A DNA stretch of 64,000 nt, taken from assembly GCA_023101885.1 (NCBI GenBank), contig JALPQD010000245.1, forward strand, positions 2,853,376-2,917,375, read 5' to 3'. The stretch's first letter is position 1. Each line of letters opens with the position of its first letter. This stretch comes from Typhlomys cinereus. Its lineage: Eukaryota; Chordata; Mammalia; Rodentia; Platacanthomyidae. The notes under the pieces were generated by a model. The model saw only the letters and a program-made list of their open reading frames with translations. It was not told the DNA's origin and made no database searches. Shown piece by piece: positions 1-12,049 of the stretch. Position numbers and translations under genes: made by a program.

Positions 1-786
1 GTCTCTAGGTATCTAAGGGACAATAAGCGCTTGTTGCTTGCGTGCATTTTACCAGTGCTTGGGGAAGAAGCGCCACACTGAGCGGTGACGGATCAGTAAT
101 TTGCGATGAGTCCCTACATGGCAATGCGCTCCTGAAGCACCTCTGATCATGGCACAATCCCAGAATTATTTATACATACGATCCATCGTTTAGTATTCCA
201 AGCACTAAGGACAAAACACAAACACGTTTGAGGGAAACCACAAACCTTCCCCTGTCTTCGCAGGGTACCGGTGGTCTCTGTGGGTGGTCAGGTGAGAGAA
301 TGTATCTGGGGAAAGTTTTACCTGCTAGAGTAGTTGGTTTCCCGCATTCTAGTCTTCCATACAAGCTTGCTGACTTATCTTCCCTTTTCCCACGGACACT
401 TCCTTGCCCCTCACCCACTGTCCCCTGTCGCCTGCCTGTAAAGACAATGTGAGTCTCCAGGGCTCTAATGCGTAGATGGACTTGAGGAGTGTGTTGGTGC
501 CAGCCTGCTGCAGTGGCTTCCGACTACCTCCTGGCTGGGAGGTGGGGCTGACCATGCATGGGCTCAGGCTTGCTGGCAACACGCATCTGCACAGCTTGAG
601 TATGTTGGCAATGAGCTCAGCTCGGGCATGTCCACAATACACGGCTGGCTTCTGCTCGGCTCCTGATTGAAGAGCCTGCTGTCCATTTCAGCATCCAATA
701 TTCATATCTACTTATCATCTATATGTCACTTTTCTTCAATCTATTTATCATTATCTATCTTACATTTATCTACTTAAAATGAAGTA
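1..786. other. Unique sequence, no gene recognised
   Basis: Non-repetitive, moderately GC-balanced sequence with short overlapping open frames on both strands (under 100 codons). None shows a recognisable domain or a splice-bounded exon. The right edge drifts into TATC-rich sequence from about 715. Confidence 0.6.
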
Positions 787-803
787 TCTACCTATCTCTA
801 CTA

Positions 804-835
<32 letters not shown>

Positions 836-863
836 ATCTATTCATCTATCAGCTATCTATTTA
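787..863. repeat. TATC/TC microsatellite (left block)
   Basis: An interrupted tract with a pure TC core at about 801-824 flanked by TATC units. It ends exactly where a URR1-like element begins; TATC repeats resume on the other side of that element. Confidence 0.9.
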
Positions 864-1273
864 TCATAGTTAGGCACAGGTATCAACATGACAGTTGAGG
901 GTTTTGAGTTCTAAGCACATTTGTGGAGAGTTAGTAGTTGGGTTAAGCCCAGTGCAAACCTGCAGGAGATTGGCTGATGAGGAAGGCCCAGGTGGGTGGG
1001 ATTATGCCCTAGAATAAAACACAGAGCTGGTTGAGAGAGTCAGCATCCTTGTGTACACTTGGCCAGACATGCTGGTCTGGCAAATAAGGATCATCCCTCT
1101 CTCAGCCACTATGAAGAGATGGTGTAGCCAGTTCCCTTGGCCCTGGTGTTGGTGCGTGCTCTCCTATCAAGCTGGACTAAGAACTGTAACCAGTAATCAT
1201 AAAAGAAAATAAACCCCTTGTTCCCTTAAGCTGTTTGATGGTTATTTACAGCAACCAAGCAGGCAAACTGCAA
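864..1273 (+). mobile_element. URR1-like non-autonomous DNA element, copy 1
   Basis: About 410 bp running from TCATAGTTAGGCACAGG to CAAGCAGGCAAACTGCAAC, colinear with copies at 23537, 43081 and (reversed) 55893. It contains the shared block GTACACTTGGCCAGACATGC and a late AAAATAAACCCCTTGTTCCC segment. No coding capacity. The structure resembles rodent URR1 repeats (non-autonomous hAT-Charlie) from memory; the family name is an inference, the multi-copy nature is seen directly. Confidence 0.75.
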
Positions 1274-1408
1274 CATTATCTATATCATATATCTTTATCT
1301 ATCATCATCCATCTATATCCATGCATTATCATCTGTGATCTATCCATTATCTATCAACTATCAATCATTACTGTCTATTTATCTATCTCCTTTATCTAGT
1401 CCATTCAG

Positions 1409-1474
<66 letters not shown>

Positions 1475-1496
1475 ATTATCTGTCTATGTCTGTCTG
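1274..1496. repeat. TATC microsatellite (right block)
   Basis: Imperfect TATC/ATCA sequence leading to an uninterrupted TCTA run at 1409-1474 (about 16 units), then TGTCTGTC. Together with 787-863 it suggests one tetranucleotide locus split by the URR1-like insertion. Confidence 0.9.
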
Positions 1497-1692
1497 CAAT
1501 TCTGGGAATGAAGCCAGTACTCACATATGCTGGAGGTGAGATTTATCCTCATGCTTTTTTCCCCTTACTTTTCGTTTTGAGATCAGGTCTCATTGTGTTG
1601 CCTAAGCTGAATTTGAACTTTCCCTGTGACCCCTGAACTTGGGATCCTCCTGCCCCAGGCTCCCCAGTAGCTGGAACTGCCCACTCTGCCAA
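1497..1692 (-). mobile_element. ID-B1 dimeric SINE relic, antisense
   Basis: On the plus strand, a degraded ID-type head complement (GGAATGAAGCCAGTACTCAC) is followed by a T-rich linker and the 7SL-derived B1/Alu antisense signature: TTTTGAGATCAGGTCTCATT, TGTTGCC, GATCCTCCTGCCCCAGGCTC, CCAGTAGCTGGAACTG. This order matches rodent B1-dID dimers. Old and diverged. Confidence 0.6.
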
Positions 1693-2336
1693 CCCTGGTG
1701 TTTCTAGGGAGACTTTACAGACATTTAGTTTTCTATATTCCAACCGCGCAGTGTGTATATGTGTGTTTTTCTAGATAGAATTTGTGGGTACACTAATATT
1801 TTATATTTTAGCTATTTTGCCCATGTCTAAAGCCACAATTACTGGGCATTTCTAGACAACTAGACAGGGTTTAATTCCCACTGAGTTCATCTGAAGATAA
1901 TTTGAAGTGTGATTGTCTTTTAAACTGAGATCATTCTAAAAATGTTAGACAGATGCACATCAAATTACAGTGTGTGACAATCAAATGCTGGACATCAGCG
2001 ATTCCCTGCGTTGAGCTGAAAGAACCAGTTTTTCCATTGTGTGTCTTTCAGGGGCTGCACTGTACGTCCCCCCTCAAGCATACTGAGGAGAAGGAACCTG
2101 GGAGTGCTACCAGTCACTCTTTCTGGGGTGTTGCGGGAGACAGGTGGCCCAAGCCCCAGGTGGCCCACGAAGTGACTCATTTCAGGAGTGGTTTGGGAAC
2201 AAGCATCTTCTTTTGTTCTTCTCATATGTCCTTTTCTTCTTCCTCAGAAAACGACTAAGTCTCACATCGCAGTATTTGTTTCTCATGTTGTGACACCGAA
2301 AGAGAAAAGTTCCAGATTTAACCAACTACAATTAGA
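1693..2336. other. Unique sequence
   Basis: No repeat or gene recognised. An open plus frame of about 100 codons (1953-2258) has no domain signature and no supporting splice or promoter context. Confidence 0.5.
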
Positions 2337-2612
2337 TTTGTGTCTGTGTCTCTGTGTGTGTGCGTGTGCGTGTGTGTGCGTGTGTGTGCAGCTGTGTGTA
2401 CAAGAGGACACTTGAATGAATGAGTGACACTGTGCATCATTCTGGATGTTCTACTTCCTTGTTGCTTTGTTCTGGGCTTTTCCAGGCTTTACTTTCCAGG
2501 GCCACCGTATCTGCTCAGCACTTTTATGTAGGATCTGGGATCTGAACTCGGGTCATTTTGCTTGAGAGGCAAACACTTTAACCCCCTGATCTATTGCTCC
2601 AGCTCCCACTGA
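2337..2612 (-). mobile_element. J1 SINE (DIP-like, tRNA-derived), antisense
   Basis: Begins with a TG-rich tail (2337-2400), runs through the antisense J SINE body (TTCTACTTCCTTGTTGCTTT, GGATCTGGGATCTGAACTCG) and ends in the complement of the tRNA-like head (CTTTAACC..CTCCAGCTCC). The B-box complement GAACTC is present. Diverged from the other copies. Confidence 0.85.
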
Positions 2613-2884
2613 AACTTTTAATCCCCAGGGGACTCTTCCTAGAAAGAAAGAGCTGGATTTCAGTTGGGAACAGACAATCTCCACTTGGGGAAACTGCAGG
2701 TGAGCCACAGTGCTATGTGGACCCTGGCTGGGTTCCAAGCTCCTGCAGGGTCAGTGGTCTTAGCTCACAGTGGAGCCGGGGGTCTGAGCTGGCACGGTCC
2801 ACAGGTTGCGATATCGGCCACCTCTGCAGAGTCACCCAGAGTGGGATGAAGTCACACAAATCCCACCCCTGCACTTGTCTGTCC

Positions 2885-3112
2885 AAATACATACACATAT
2901 GAAAGTACACACACGGTTGGAGAGATGGCTCAGGGGTGAAGACTCTGTCTTGCAAACACAAGGTCCTGAATTTGGATCCGGTGTCCCATGTAAAATGCCA
3001 AATGGAAGCAGCCTGAACTTCTGACTCTGGTGGGCAGAGCCTGGGAAATCCCAGAGCCAAGAAAGAAGAAGAATGATTCTTGGTCCTCCACAGACACATA
3101 CAGTGCCCTCTG

Positions 3113-3150
<38 letters not shown>

Positions 3151-3160
3151 GCATGCCCAA

Positions 3161-3199
<39 letters not shown>

Positions 3200-3244
3200 A
3201 TATTTTTTAAGAAACAGAAAAAGAAAATACATACACATATGAAA
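2885..3244 (+). mobile_element. J1 SINE with 20-bp target duplication
   Basis: The SINE body starts at GGTTGGAGAGATGGCTCAGG (about 2915), has the B-box region AAGGTCCTGAATTTGGATCC and ends in an (AC) tract (3117-3146) followed by an (AAAT) tract (3159-3202). It is bounded by perfect 20-bp direct repeats AAATACATACACATATGAAA at 2885-2904 and 3225-3244, the classic L1-mediated target-site duplication. The intact duplication suggests a fairly recent insertion. Confidence 0.95.
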
Positions 3245-4078
3245 ATTTATAGAGCTTTCCAAGTAGGTTGGACTGGGTTGCCAGAAAGCCCCAAGACCTG
3301 CCTTTCTCTACCTCCCCCATCCTGGGAGTTCCAGTGTGTGCCTTTCCCCAGTTTTAAACATGAATTCTGGGGATCTCCCTCAAGTTCATATGCTTGGGCA
3401 GAAGTATTTTATCTACAGGACCCTTTCCCTTGCACTCTTTTTCTTAAGAAGAGTATAACTTAATAGGTTGATTATCTAAGCTCACAGGCAAAGGCAGATT
3501 TGAAGCTATGTGTGATGGAGCAACAATAGTTTCCAGTGTTACCTGAGGAGGGAAGCAGCACATATAGAAGACGGGATGAAATCAAAACGAGTCACATGCC
3601 TATGGGAAGGTTTGTAGGAAGCTAAAGGTTGTGACATAGTAAAGCTGGTGGGAAGAATGGAGAGGGACACTATGGTTGAGACGATAACAGCAAGGAAATG
3701 TCCCGACAGCTCAGAAGCCTAAATGGTGCCACATCCTTGCAATCCCCATTTGCTCTTCTCTTCAGCAAGAGAACTTCCAGCAAGTTCTAGTGGGAACTGG
3801 AACACTGTGCAAGCAAACTTCAAGGGCGAATTTGAGACATCACTGTAACCTTAAAATAGTTAGGGGTGGGGCATGGCAAATGTTTTCCACAAAGGTCCAG
3901 AACGTGGACATTCCTGCTGTGGCCTCTCCTGCACTCACTATCCAGTCTGCTGTCTTGGTACAAAGTGGAGTCAGTCAGTTGACAGGTGGGTAAGTCTTTG
4001 CTCAAGTAAAACTTAAACTTTGGTTGGTGAAAGTCGAATTTAATGCTTTTCACATGTCATGCGATGACTTGAACTTTC
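3245..4078. other. Unique sequence
   Basis: No repeat, exon or RNA gene recognised; base composition is unremarkable. Confidence 0.5.
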
Positions 4079-4141
4079 TCTTTTTTTTTTTTTTATAAAA
4101 AACACTGAAGCAAAAAAAAAAAAAAAAAAACCACTGAAGCA
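4079..4141. repeat. Inverted poly(T)/poly(A) pair with short direct repeat
   Basis: A T run ending at 4094 is separated by about 17 bp from an A run at 4112-4130, able to pair as a hairpin. The 9-bp word CACTGAAGC occurs on both sides of the A run (about 4103-4111 and 4132-4140), as if a poly(A) end had been inserted. Confidence 0.7.
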
Positions 4142-5082
4142 TACCAAAAATGCAATTGGTTTTTGAACTGTTAGAAATATGGAATTTGTCAAAGTGGGTC
4201 CATGGGCTATAGTTGGTCTCCTCTGAGATATGAGCCCACCTAATCGCTCACAATGCATGGATGCCATTCGTACTGTGAATAAAGTATACTAGTTTACTGA
4301 AAGGTACAGATGCAAGACTAAAGAATGACCAAGCCATAACAGATGGTGTTGGCTTTGAGTGAGGGATCAGATTTGGACAACCAAAAAAAAAAAAGGAAAA
4401 ATGGTACATTGTCACTTTGGGAAACATTAAGCAGGACATTAGAGATCAATCACTAGAATATATTGGAACACATTATTAAGCAAGCAGGCACCCTGAGAAT
4501 TGATTGCATTCATGTCAGAGTTAATAAAAATATGAAACTTGAAAAAAAGTGGCAGATCTCATTATTAAAACAGATGAGTGATACAGACATAGACTATGGA
4601 GATGGGAAGAAAATATTGACAGAAAAGCTAGCAAAAATAAAGTCTTTCAGCCTATACTCATTAAAAAAAGGTTGGCTAAATGATGCACAATTCTGTAGGG
4701 TTGTAATGCACTTCACAATGGCCAAGTGTTAAGTGGCAAGTCTCTATTAGACAGACTATTACAGATAATCCCCATTATCTGATGCTAACACTAATCTGGC
4801 TGCTGAATACTAATTCACCATTTCAAATTGCCTTTCCCCAAACTGTCTACTCAAATGCTAAGCCTCTCTCTCTTGTATTTTCCATTGACCACGCTTCGCA
4901 GGAATCTTTAAGTACATCACATTGAAAAAATACCTCGGTTGCTGAAATTATGGATCCAAATCAGAAAGATGATACAGAGCAGTTGGGAAAGCAAGTCTGT
5001 CAAATCCCTTGATTGACAAGTAGGGATGGCAGGATGGGAACAAGGCAGCTTTGCTGCTTCTTTGGGGTTTCTTGTGTAGTGT

Positions 5083-5083
<1 letters not shown>
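4142..5083. other. AT-rich sequence with a degraded open frame
   Basis: At 4463-4732 there is an 89-codon plus-strand frame that is lysine-rich and contains GGGAAGAAAATATTGACAG, reminiscent of the L1 ORF2 tail. The match is weak and no reverse-transcriptase or cysteine motif is visible, so I do not call it L1. The remainder is unassigned. Confidence 0.3.

Positions 5084-5121
<38 letters not shown>
5084..5121. repeat. (GT)n microsatellite
   Basis: About 19 uninterrupted GT units followed by TACATATG-type sequence. No SINE body is recognisable on either side. Confidence 0.95.
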
Positions 5122-5123
<2 letters not shown>

Positions 5124-6182
5124 ATATGTATGCACTGTGTGTACATGTGCTTGCATACACATATGAGCTTTATTTTTCTGTGAAAGAATTAGAACATTTG
5201 GCCAAACACAGGCCCATAAGTATCAGTGGTCTGCCGTTTGTACACGGAGACATGTGGTGTGATTCCTTTTCTCTCTCCAACTTGCTTGGCAGCTTTCTCT
5301 AATGAACCCAAAGGAAGTTTTGAGATCATCATTAGTTGGAAATTTTTCCTCCTCAAGATGGTGACTTGGACACCTTTTTTTTTTTTTTATAACCATTATC
5401 TCTAGTAAGATTGTATCTTTGGACAGCTTGATTGGGTTAAATTTTCATAAGTTGTTAGGCTGCCTATAATGGACCGTCTGCAGCCCAAAGTGTTTAGTAG
5501 GCCCCTCCATCTGTACATGAAATTGACCAAAACCTTAGCAGAGCAGGCAACAGGGCTTGACAGCACATCCCGTGCCCAGGATGGTAAGAATATTAACAAA
5601 CGTCACATCTTGTAATGGAGCGTCTTATAATCTCCTTTGCACTCTGTAGACTCTACCCAATTTTTCTGGTGTTCAATCGAGGCTTTGGTTTCGTTGTCTT
5701 TGAGTGCAATATGCTTGCAATTGTGGCTGAGCTGGTTGTGGGTCACGCTATCTTCATGAAACCTACCATGGATTCTCAGGATGATTGACTGCTTTGATAT
5801 TCTGTTGGGAAAACCTTCACGCAACCGAACTCCTTCATGTTGAGCCTAAAACAGCCTCAGAACCCTTTCCCACACAGATACGGACTCACATCACCTGGAT
5901 CTGACACAGGGTTTGAAGCGCATTGTTTTTCAAATATTCTATAACATTCCTTCCCGTTCTGTTCAAGCGCTTGATCTCCAGAATCTGCCATGTGCTGCTT
6001 TGCTTCCTGACATCTCCCCCACCCCCCACCTCACATCAGTCTGCTAGATTTTGCACAGTAAATCCTTAGAACCAGCCGATGTCATCTAAAATCCCAAGGC
6101 CGATATCTAGAAAGTGATCACAGTTAGTATTATATGAATATCTATAGCGCAGGATTTCTCTTTCCAAGACATTAAGGTCAAT
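5122..6182. other. Unique sequence with a poly(T) run
   Basis: Contains a T run at 5376-5389 and otherwise no recognised repeat or gene. Confidence 0.5.
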
Positions 6183-6331
6183 CAATAGATCACTGGACGA
6201 GGGGGTTTCTGTTATGGATCTATGGGGGATGGGATTCCTGTTATATATCTATAGGTGAAAGGGTTTTTGTTATGTTATGAAGGGGGGGTTCTGCTATATA
6301 TCACTGGCTGAGGGAGTTTCTGTTGTCTTAG
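6183..6331. repeat. Degenerate ~30-bp tandem repeat
   Basis: Four to five diverged units, each with a G run followed by TTTCTGTTATG or variants (TTCCTGTTATA, TTTTTGTTATG, TTCTGCTATAT, TTTCTGTTGTC) and a GATCACTGG/GATCTATGG/TCTATAGG start. Period about 30-38 bp. Confidence 0.7.
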
Positions 6332-7225
6332 AATGATTAATTAGGACATAAACGTTCCACTTTCATTTCTGTTCGATATTCAATATCTTCAATTCAATCT
6401 GATATCACATCTACAAATCAGTATGGTGGTCACTGGTCATAGGTTCCTAATTTGGGGACATGCTTAGCAGCACTGAGTGGAGCCTTGTGGGAGCCTTCCT
6501 GTGGCCCACCCAATCCTTTCCCCGGTGCTTCCTTCCTTCCTGTTGTCCTTCTGCCTCACTTCTGTGACTTCTTTGCTCCACATCCTCAGCTGCTCAGTGG
6601 CATACATCCTTGTATACATTCATGGAGACAGTGGCTGCTGTGTTGCGCAGCGGTCGGCTGTCCAGATGTGCACAGCTGTCTGTGGGTATAACATATGAGA
6701 GCCGTTTAGCCATATTTCATACTGATGCCAAAGCTTTGACTTAGGGTTCTCCTTTCTATCACAAAGGAGGATTTTCATCCCTTCTGTTCCCGAGACTCCC
6801 AGAGCTCCAGTTGGGCAGCTGTCTCTCTTGCATATATCCACATGGCAGGGTCCGTGTCTCATGTCTGTGTGTGCCCCTGACATTTTTTTTTGGAAAAAAG
6901 GCTCGTGTTGCTCTTCAGCTGAATCAACTGAGAGTTCTGTCAAATAAATCGTCATTAGTGCCAGTCATACATAATAAGACTTACGGGCCATGGGGGAATC
7001 CAAAATACAGAGCTGCTGCGGCCGTACGACTCACCCAGACTGGGTGGAACCACTCAAAGGCTTCCCCATCTTAAAAAAATGGAAGCATTTGGTGGAACCG
7101 TGCTTGTGGATGAAGCCAATCCTTTTAAGTCCTTCCCTGTCCACTCTGTCTGGTCATATGCCATGTCTACTGCGGTCACTCCCCTGGCTACTACCTTCAA
7201 AACTCAGCCTGGCTTTTGATGAGGA

Positions 7226-7228
<3 letters not shown>
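6332..7228. other. Unique sequence
   Basis: No repeat or gene recognised. Overlapping open frames on both strands around 6452-7074 are short and mutually exclusive. Confidence 0.5.

Positions 7229-7294
<66 letters not shown>
7229..7294. repeat. (TC)n microsatellite
   Basis: About 33 TC units with one interruption near 7278. A perfect homopurine/homopyrimidine mirror tract, able in principle to form triplex DNA. Confidence 0.95.
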
Positions 7295-7295
<1 letters not shown>

Positions 7296-8599
7296 ATCTC
7301 CCTGTGCTAATCAGATTAGTATTAGTTTGTATTTACCAACTAGGAACTGCCTTCTTGAGATGTTATTCATTGGAAGGAGTCCTGGAGACACCAAAAGTCA
7401 TCTTTTACAATTTCAGCACACAACGAGAAGATTTACAATGTATTTTCTTTCTTGACTCCTTCCAGCTGCCTGGAGCGAGCATTCATCTTCTGCTTCCTTT
7501 AATAGGCTCTGACTTGTGACATCACGCTCCGAGAGCTGCAGTTTAACGGGTGTATTTCCTCCCTAATGCGCATGCATTATGCAGAGGTTCTAGACCTTTC
7601 CTTTAGTTTATTCTTCTTTTGAAGGCTGAAGAAGCAACTACCATAGGACTCCTCTGAAGGTTGCCAATCTCAGAACTTCATTCTGAGGGCGGGCTGAGCT
7701 ACATTACCACCCAACAAGCACCCTAGCTGCATAAGGTACCTCTGGGGCTTGGCTGATGTGAGAACGGCTTGTTTTGGCAGTACAACATGAAGATGCCAAT
7801 GGTGTTTATCTTCATTAAGGTGTTATCTTCTTCTGGGTGTTTCCAGAGTAACAACCTAGAGGCGTGTCTCGAATTTGCATATTCATTTTGAGGCAAGTTA
7901 TCCTTGATTCCGAGGTTTTCTGACATGTTGGTTTCAATGTGCTTGAAGCTCCTTGGTCAAAGGAGCTTGACCTTGGATGCTGTGCATTGGCGGGGGGGGG
8001 GGGGTCTGATTTATTACACATGCTCCAGGGATTGTGGAAGGCTCTTGCATGTGAGGGAACAGTAAGGACCACCTGAGCAAAACAAAATGGTCCTCAGGTG
8101 GCGCTATAGTTATGAAGCAGGAAAGTCTTTGCATTTAGTAAGCAGAATGTTTGTGAGTCATTAGGGGATCTTGCTCTGACACTACTTTTAAGAAGTCAGG
8201 GTGACATTTACAGTGAATGGCTATTTCTTATTGCCAAACTTGTTCTATCACAGACACAGCATGCCTCAACACCCAACTCTGTAAAAGTGATTAATTAGAA
8301 CATAATTAATTAAACATATCCACCTTATTAGTTAGGAGTTTTTTTAGTGTCAAGAGAAAGAAACCAACCAAACCTCACTTTAGGATGTATATCTAAAAAG
8401 ACCAAGCAAGGTTCACAATGGCTTTAGGCATGTGGCCAGATTCAAGACATCCTTGGTGCCAACACAACAGTCTCCATCCTTAGCATCTTCTCTCGGTAAG
8501 ACGGATATGATGATTAATGTCCAGGTGATGTGTCATGTCTTATTCTACCCCAGTCTCCATTCTGTCCCTGCAGTGCCAAATCGGCTACAGCACAAGCAC
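7295..8599. other. Unique sequence with a G13 run
   Basis: Mostly unassigned. A run of 13 G residues lies at 7992-8004. TTAATTA-rich sequence occurs around 8289-8312. Confidence 0.5.
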
Positions 8600-9015
8600 T
8601 CTGCCATGGTGTGAATGTGAGTTGCCCCCACAGGCTCGTTGCCTGGGCCCAGAGAGCAGGTTTAGGCCTTGACGCCCCCCACAGCTCATGTGTTCGCATC
8701 CACAGATGGTGTTAATGTTTGGGAAGGGTGTGGCATCTCCTGGATTGATGGAGCCTTGCGTGAGGTGAGGAAGGCTCACCACAGAGGATGGGCTTGAGGT
8801 TTGGTGGTCCAGCCTTGCTTCTGGGGTTTGCTCTGGCTCTCTCTGCCTCTATGACGTCTGCGGTGATGTGAACCGGCTGCCTTCAGCTTCTGCTGCCCAC
8901 TAGGACTTTTTACTACGATAGACTATATCTTCCCTCTGAACCCTCCACCAAATGCATCTCCTTTTTCATCCCTTAAGTTTCTGTCTGCATCTTGTCTCAC
9001 AGTAGCAGAAAGAAA
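8600..9015 (+). mobile_element. Old URR1-like element
   Basis: Ordered matches to a known rodent repeat pattern: GTGTGAATGTGAGTTGCCCC near the start, CACAGCTCATGTGTTCGCAT, GTTTGGGAAGGGTGTGGC, GGAGCCTTGCGTGAGG, then GATAGACTATATCTTCCCTC and CATCCCTTAAGTTTCTGTCT at the end. It belongs to a different, older subgroup than the 864/23537/43081 copies. Family name from memory. Confidence 0.5.
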
Positions 9016-11717
9016 AGTGGCTGCCACACAGATCGACAGAGCCCTGTTCCATCCTTTCCCTCTGATTGCTTCACTCCTGAGCCTCTTCCATAGCCTGGGG
9101 AGTCAGGTACTCCAGAGACTACGGGATTCTCCTCAGAGGAAAACACAGCAGTGTGGTAGGCTGGTCTCAAGCAGAGGCCCATCCATTCTCTGGACGAACC
9201 GTGATGCTTCCTGGTCGCTCTGTCCATTACAAGTCAAACGCAGACACCTAAATCTGACCCCTACAGCAGCTCAATCCATGAGAGTCTTTGAGATAGACCC
9301 TGTAACGCCTGTTTGAAAAGCGATTAAGCCAACACAAGGTCTTGTGATTGCAGCCTATTCCAATCTACCCGGTGTTCTTAAAATGAGACTAAAGTTGTGT
9401 ATCCAAAGAGTAGACAGAGATGAGCGAGCATGGTGAACCACTCTCTGGCAACACAATGAGAAGCTGGTCATTGCAAGGAAGGATACCTAAGGGGCCAGGT
9501 TCACTCCCGGCTTGATCTTGAGCTTCTAGCTTCCCTGCTATCAGACAATATATTTCTTTTATTTAAGAGACACAGACTCTGGTGTTTTGTTATAGCAACC
9601 ACAGAAATTTACTGAATTTTTTTCCTTTGCTACTGTCAGTCTCTTCTACTAATCCTGGGATTGAAGCCCAAAATATTTAACTTTCATTTTGATACAAAAA
9701 ACACTGGGAGGTAGAACATGTGACATTAGAGCCCTTGAAAGACCTTTAGTTTAGAGAGTTCTGGAAAACTGCTGGGTTTAGAGAAACAAGAAAGTGTGAT
9801 TCTTCGAAAGGTAGGTAGATGTGTTTAATAGTCTGGAAAGTTATGAGCATGAGCTGTAAGTTATTATTTTGGTTTTTAAGATTATATTTCCCACATTCTA
9901 CTTTGCTTTATGAATGATAAACATTAAGTAAATTATAATATAAAGGGAAAAAAGTTTATGAGAAAAATTTCTAATCCCATTACCTTTGCCTTGCTTCTGC
10001 CCTCTGGGATTCTCCTCTGGGGACATTATACATCTCTTTACCACATTAATATCTGCCAGGTATGACATAGCTTTGTTTCCATTTATTATATAATCTATAT
10101 TGTGCATCAACATGTCATATAAGCCAAAACAAAGATTTTGTTCTCGTGTCACATGCATGTGTAGTTAATTCTTCTTAAACTTTTTAGGCAATGCCTCTGA
10201 CTGGCCTGGCCTCGTAGCACCCCTGCTTTGGCAGGAGGTGGGTACCATCCAATGCTTTCAAGGTCGAGGGTTTCCATAGTGTAGGAGTCAGAGAGCTAGG
10301 CACTTGAGTTGGGACATCCAACTCATCTTTTCCTGCCTATGGACTAGAGTTGATACTTCCCTGGTTCTCAGGCCTTTGAACTTGACCTGAATGAATTAGA
10401 ACCCCCAGTTTCCTGGGCCTCTGGCTTGCAAAGAGAGTCTGTGGGATCACGGAGTGTCTGAGATGCTCTAAGTTCCTCCTTGTCTCTGCCTCCTTGGGTC
10501 TCTTTCTGGGGATTCGAATATTATCTGAAACTCTCCAGCACCTGTCTCTCTGCTAAGCATTCTGACATCCACGGTCTGATCTGTTCCTTCTCTTCAATTG
10601 TCTCCTCACAGTTATGATCAGCCTGGGTTTTGCAAGGCCTCGTCAAGACTGAATCTCAAGGACACCAAAGCGATGCTTGAGAATCAGGTTTACCAGCTCC
10701 CTGTATTTAGCCTTTGCTCTGCAGGATGGAGATACTAGGAACTGGTACAAAGTACACAGCAGGAGGGCACTGTCCTGGAGTGAAGATGGAAAGCCAAACC
10801 CCAGAAGCAGAATTCTCTTTCCCCAGCCTTTGACTCACTGGAGGATGGCTTTTTGTTATGAGGCCTCTTGTACCATCCAGAGAGGGAGAATATTTTTAGC
10901 TGACATTATTTAAAAACAAAAAATAACAAAACACTTCCATTAAAAAAATAAATAACGTATGATGTTTTTGCTATGTCTTTTCCAGATATACAAAACTATC
11001 TTGTTTCAATTATTTTAGCAGCTACTCTAGTTGTCAATACTTGCTTCTTGGGCTCGTCTCTACCTATTTCCATGCCCAAAAGACATTGGTTGGGTGCGGG
11101 TAATGGATTTGTGGTGTATGTGGACAGCGCTAATGTGTTCTGTTAGATGGAGAGTGTCACTACAGCATGTGTTAGTCATAAGAAAGGAATTCAGAACTTC
11201 TCGTATGCCTGTGCTGGCTTCAAAAATTCCAGCAGCAGATGTTGCTGCCCTGTCTTCCTCCTGCCACATGGTGCCAGTTGACAAAATGATACCGAAGGTT
11301 CTTTCTAACTCTGGTGTCTTGACTCTTGGCACGAAGACGCTTGTCGATCTCCCTTTCTGGACCCTTCCCATTCATCCAAAGAACAGCAGCAAGCTCAGGT
11401 TTGGATGAGGCTACCTCATGCTGATCTGGCCAGGCGGAAGCCAGACATTGTTGACTGTGGAAACTCTCTGCCTCTCCCACATTCTGTCTGCAGCAACTGT
11501 CAGGTTCCATCTCTCCCTTTGCTTTTGATTTGGTATGTGCTCAGCCTGTAGAAGCCCTGGGCTGGAGAGGGGTTACGGAAATCAGCTTTGCCTGGAGATG
11601 AGTCAGCTGATTTCAGAAACATGACGTCAGCGGTGGGTGGGAACTGTCCAGTTTAACCAAGACAAACAGAAGCAGCTTGGGTCTAACAAAAATGCTTAAA
11701 GGATCAGAAAAGAGAAC
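9016..11717. other. Unique sequence
   Basis: About 2.7 kb without a recognised gene or intact repeat. The words GTTATAGCAACCACAGAAAT near 9590 resemble the end of a URR1-like element but nothing else aligns. The longest open frame (11031-11408, 125 codons) overlaps frames of similar length on the other strand and shows no domain. Confidence 0.5.
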
Positions 11718-12003
11718 TCGTGTGTATGGGGGGAGCATGTGGGTGGGTGTACATATATATCTAGGCATGTGCACAGATAGCATTGGTGTGTGTGTCTGTG
11801 GAGGCTGAAGGGTGACATCAGGAATCATTCTGGATTGCTCTACTTCCCTATTGCTTTGCTCTGGAGTTTCCTGTGTTCCACCCTCCAGGGCTGGACGTGC
11901 AGGCCACCAACATATGTGCATGGCACTTTTACATGGGATCTGAACTCTGGTCTTTTGCTTGTGAGGCAAAGGCTTTAACCCCTGAGCTGCCTCCCCAGCC
12001 CCC
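11718..12003 (-). mobile_element. J1 SINE, antisense
   Basis: TG-rich tail (to about 11798), antisense body (GGTGACATCAGGAATCATTC, TTGCTCTACTTCCCTATTGC, GGATCTGAACTCTGGTCTTT) and complement of the tRNA-like head ending CTGCCTCCCCAGCCCC. The tail side is diffuse, so the left edge is uncertain. Confidence 0.85.
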
Positions 12004-12049
12004 CAAAACAGAAGCACTTAAATGACTGCAGCCCCTGGAGTTTTGATTG

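Noticed and set aside
4463..4732. 89-codon lysine-rich frame considered as L1 ORF2
   Set aside because: Only a short word resembles L1; no reverse-transcriptase or C-terminal cysteine motif is visible.
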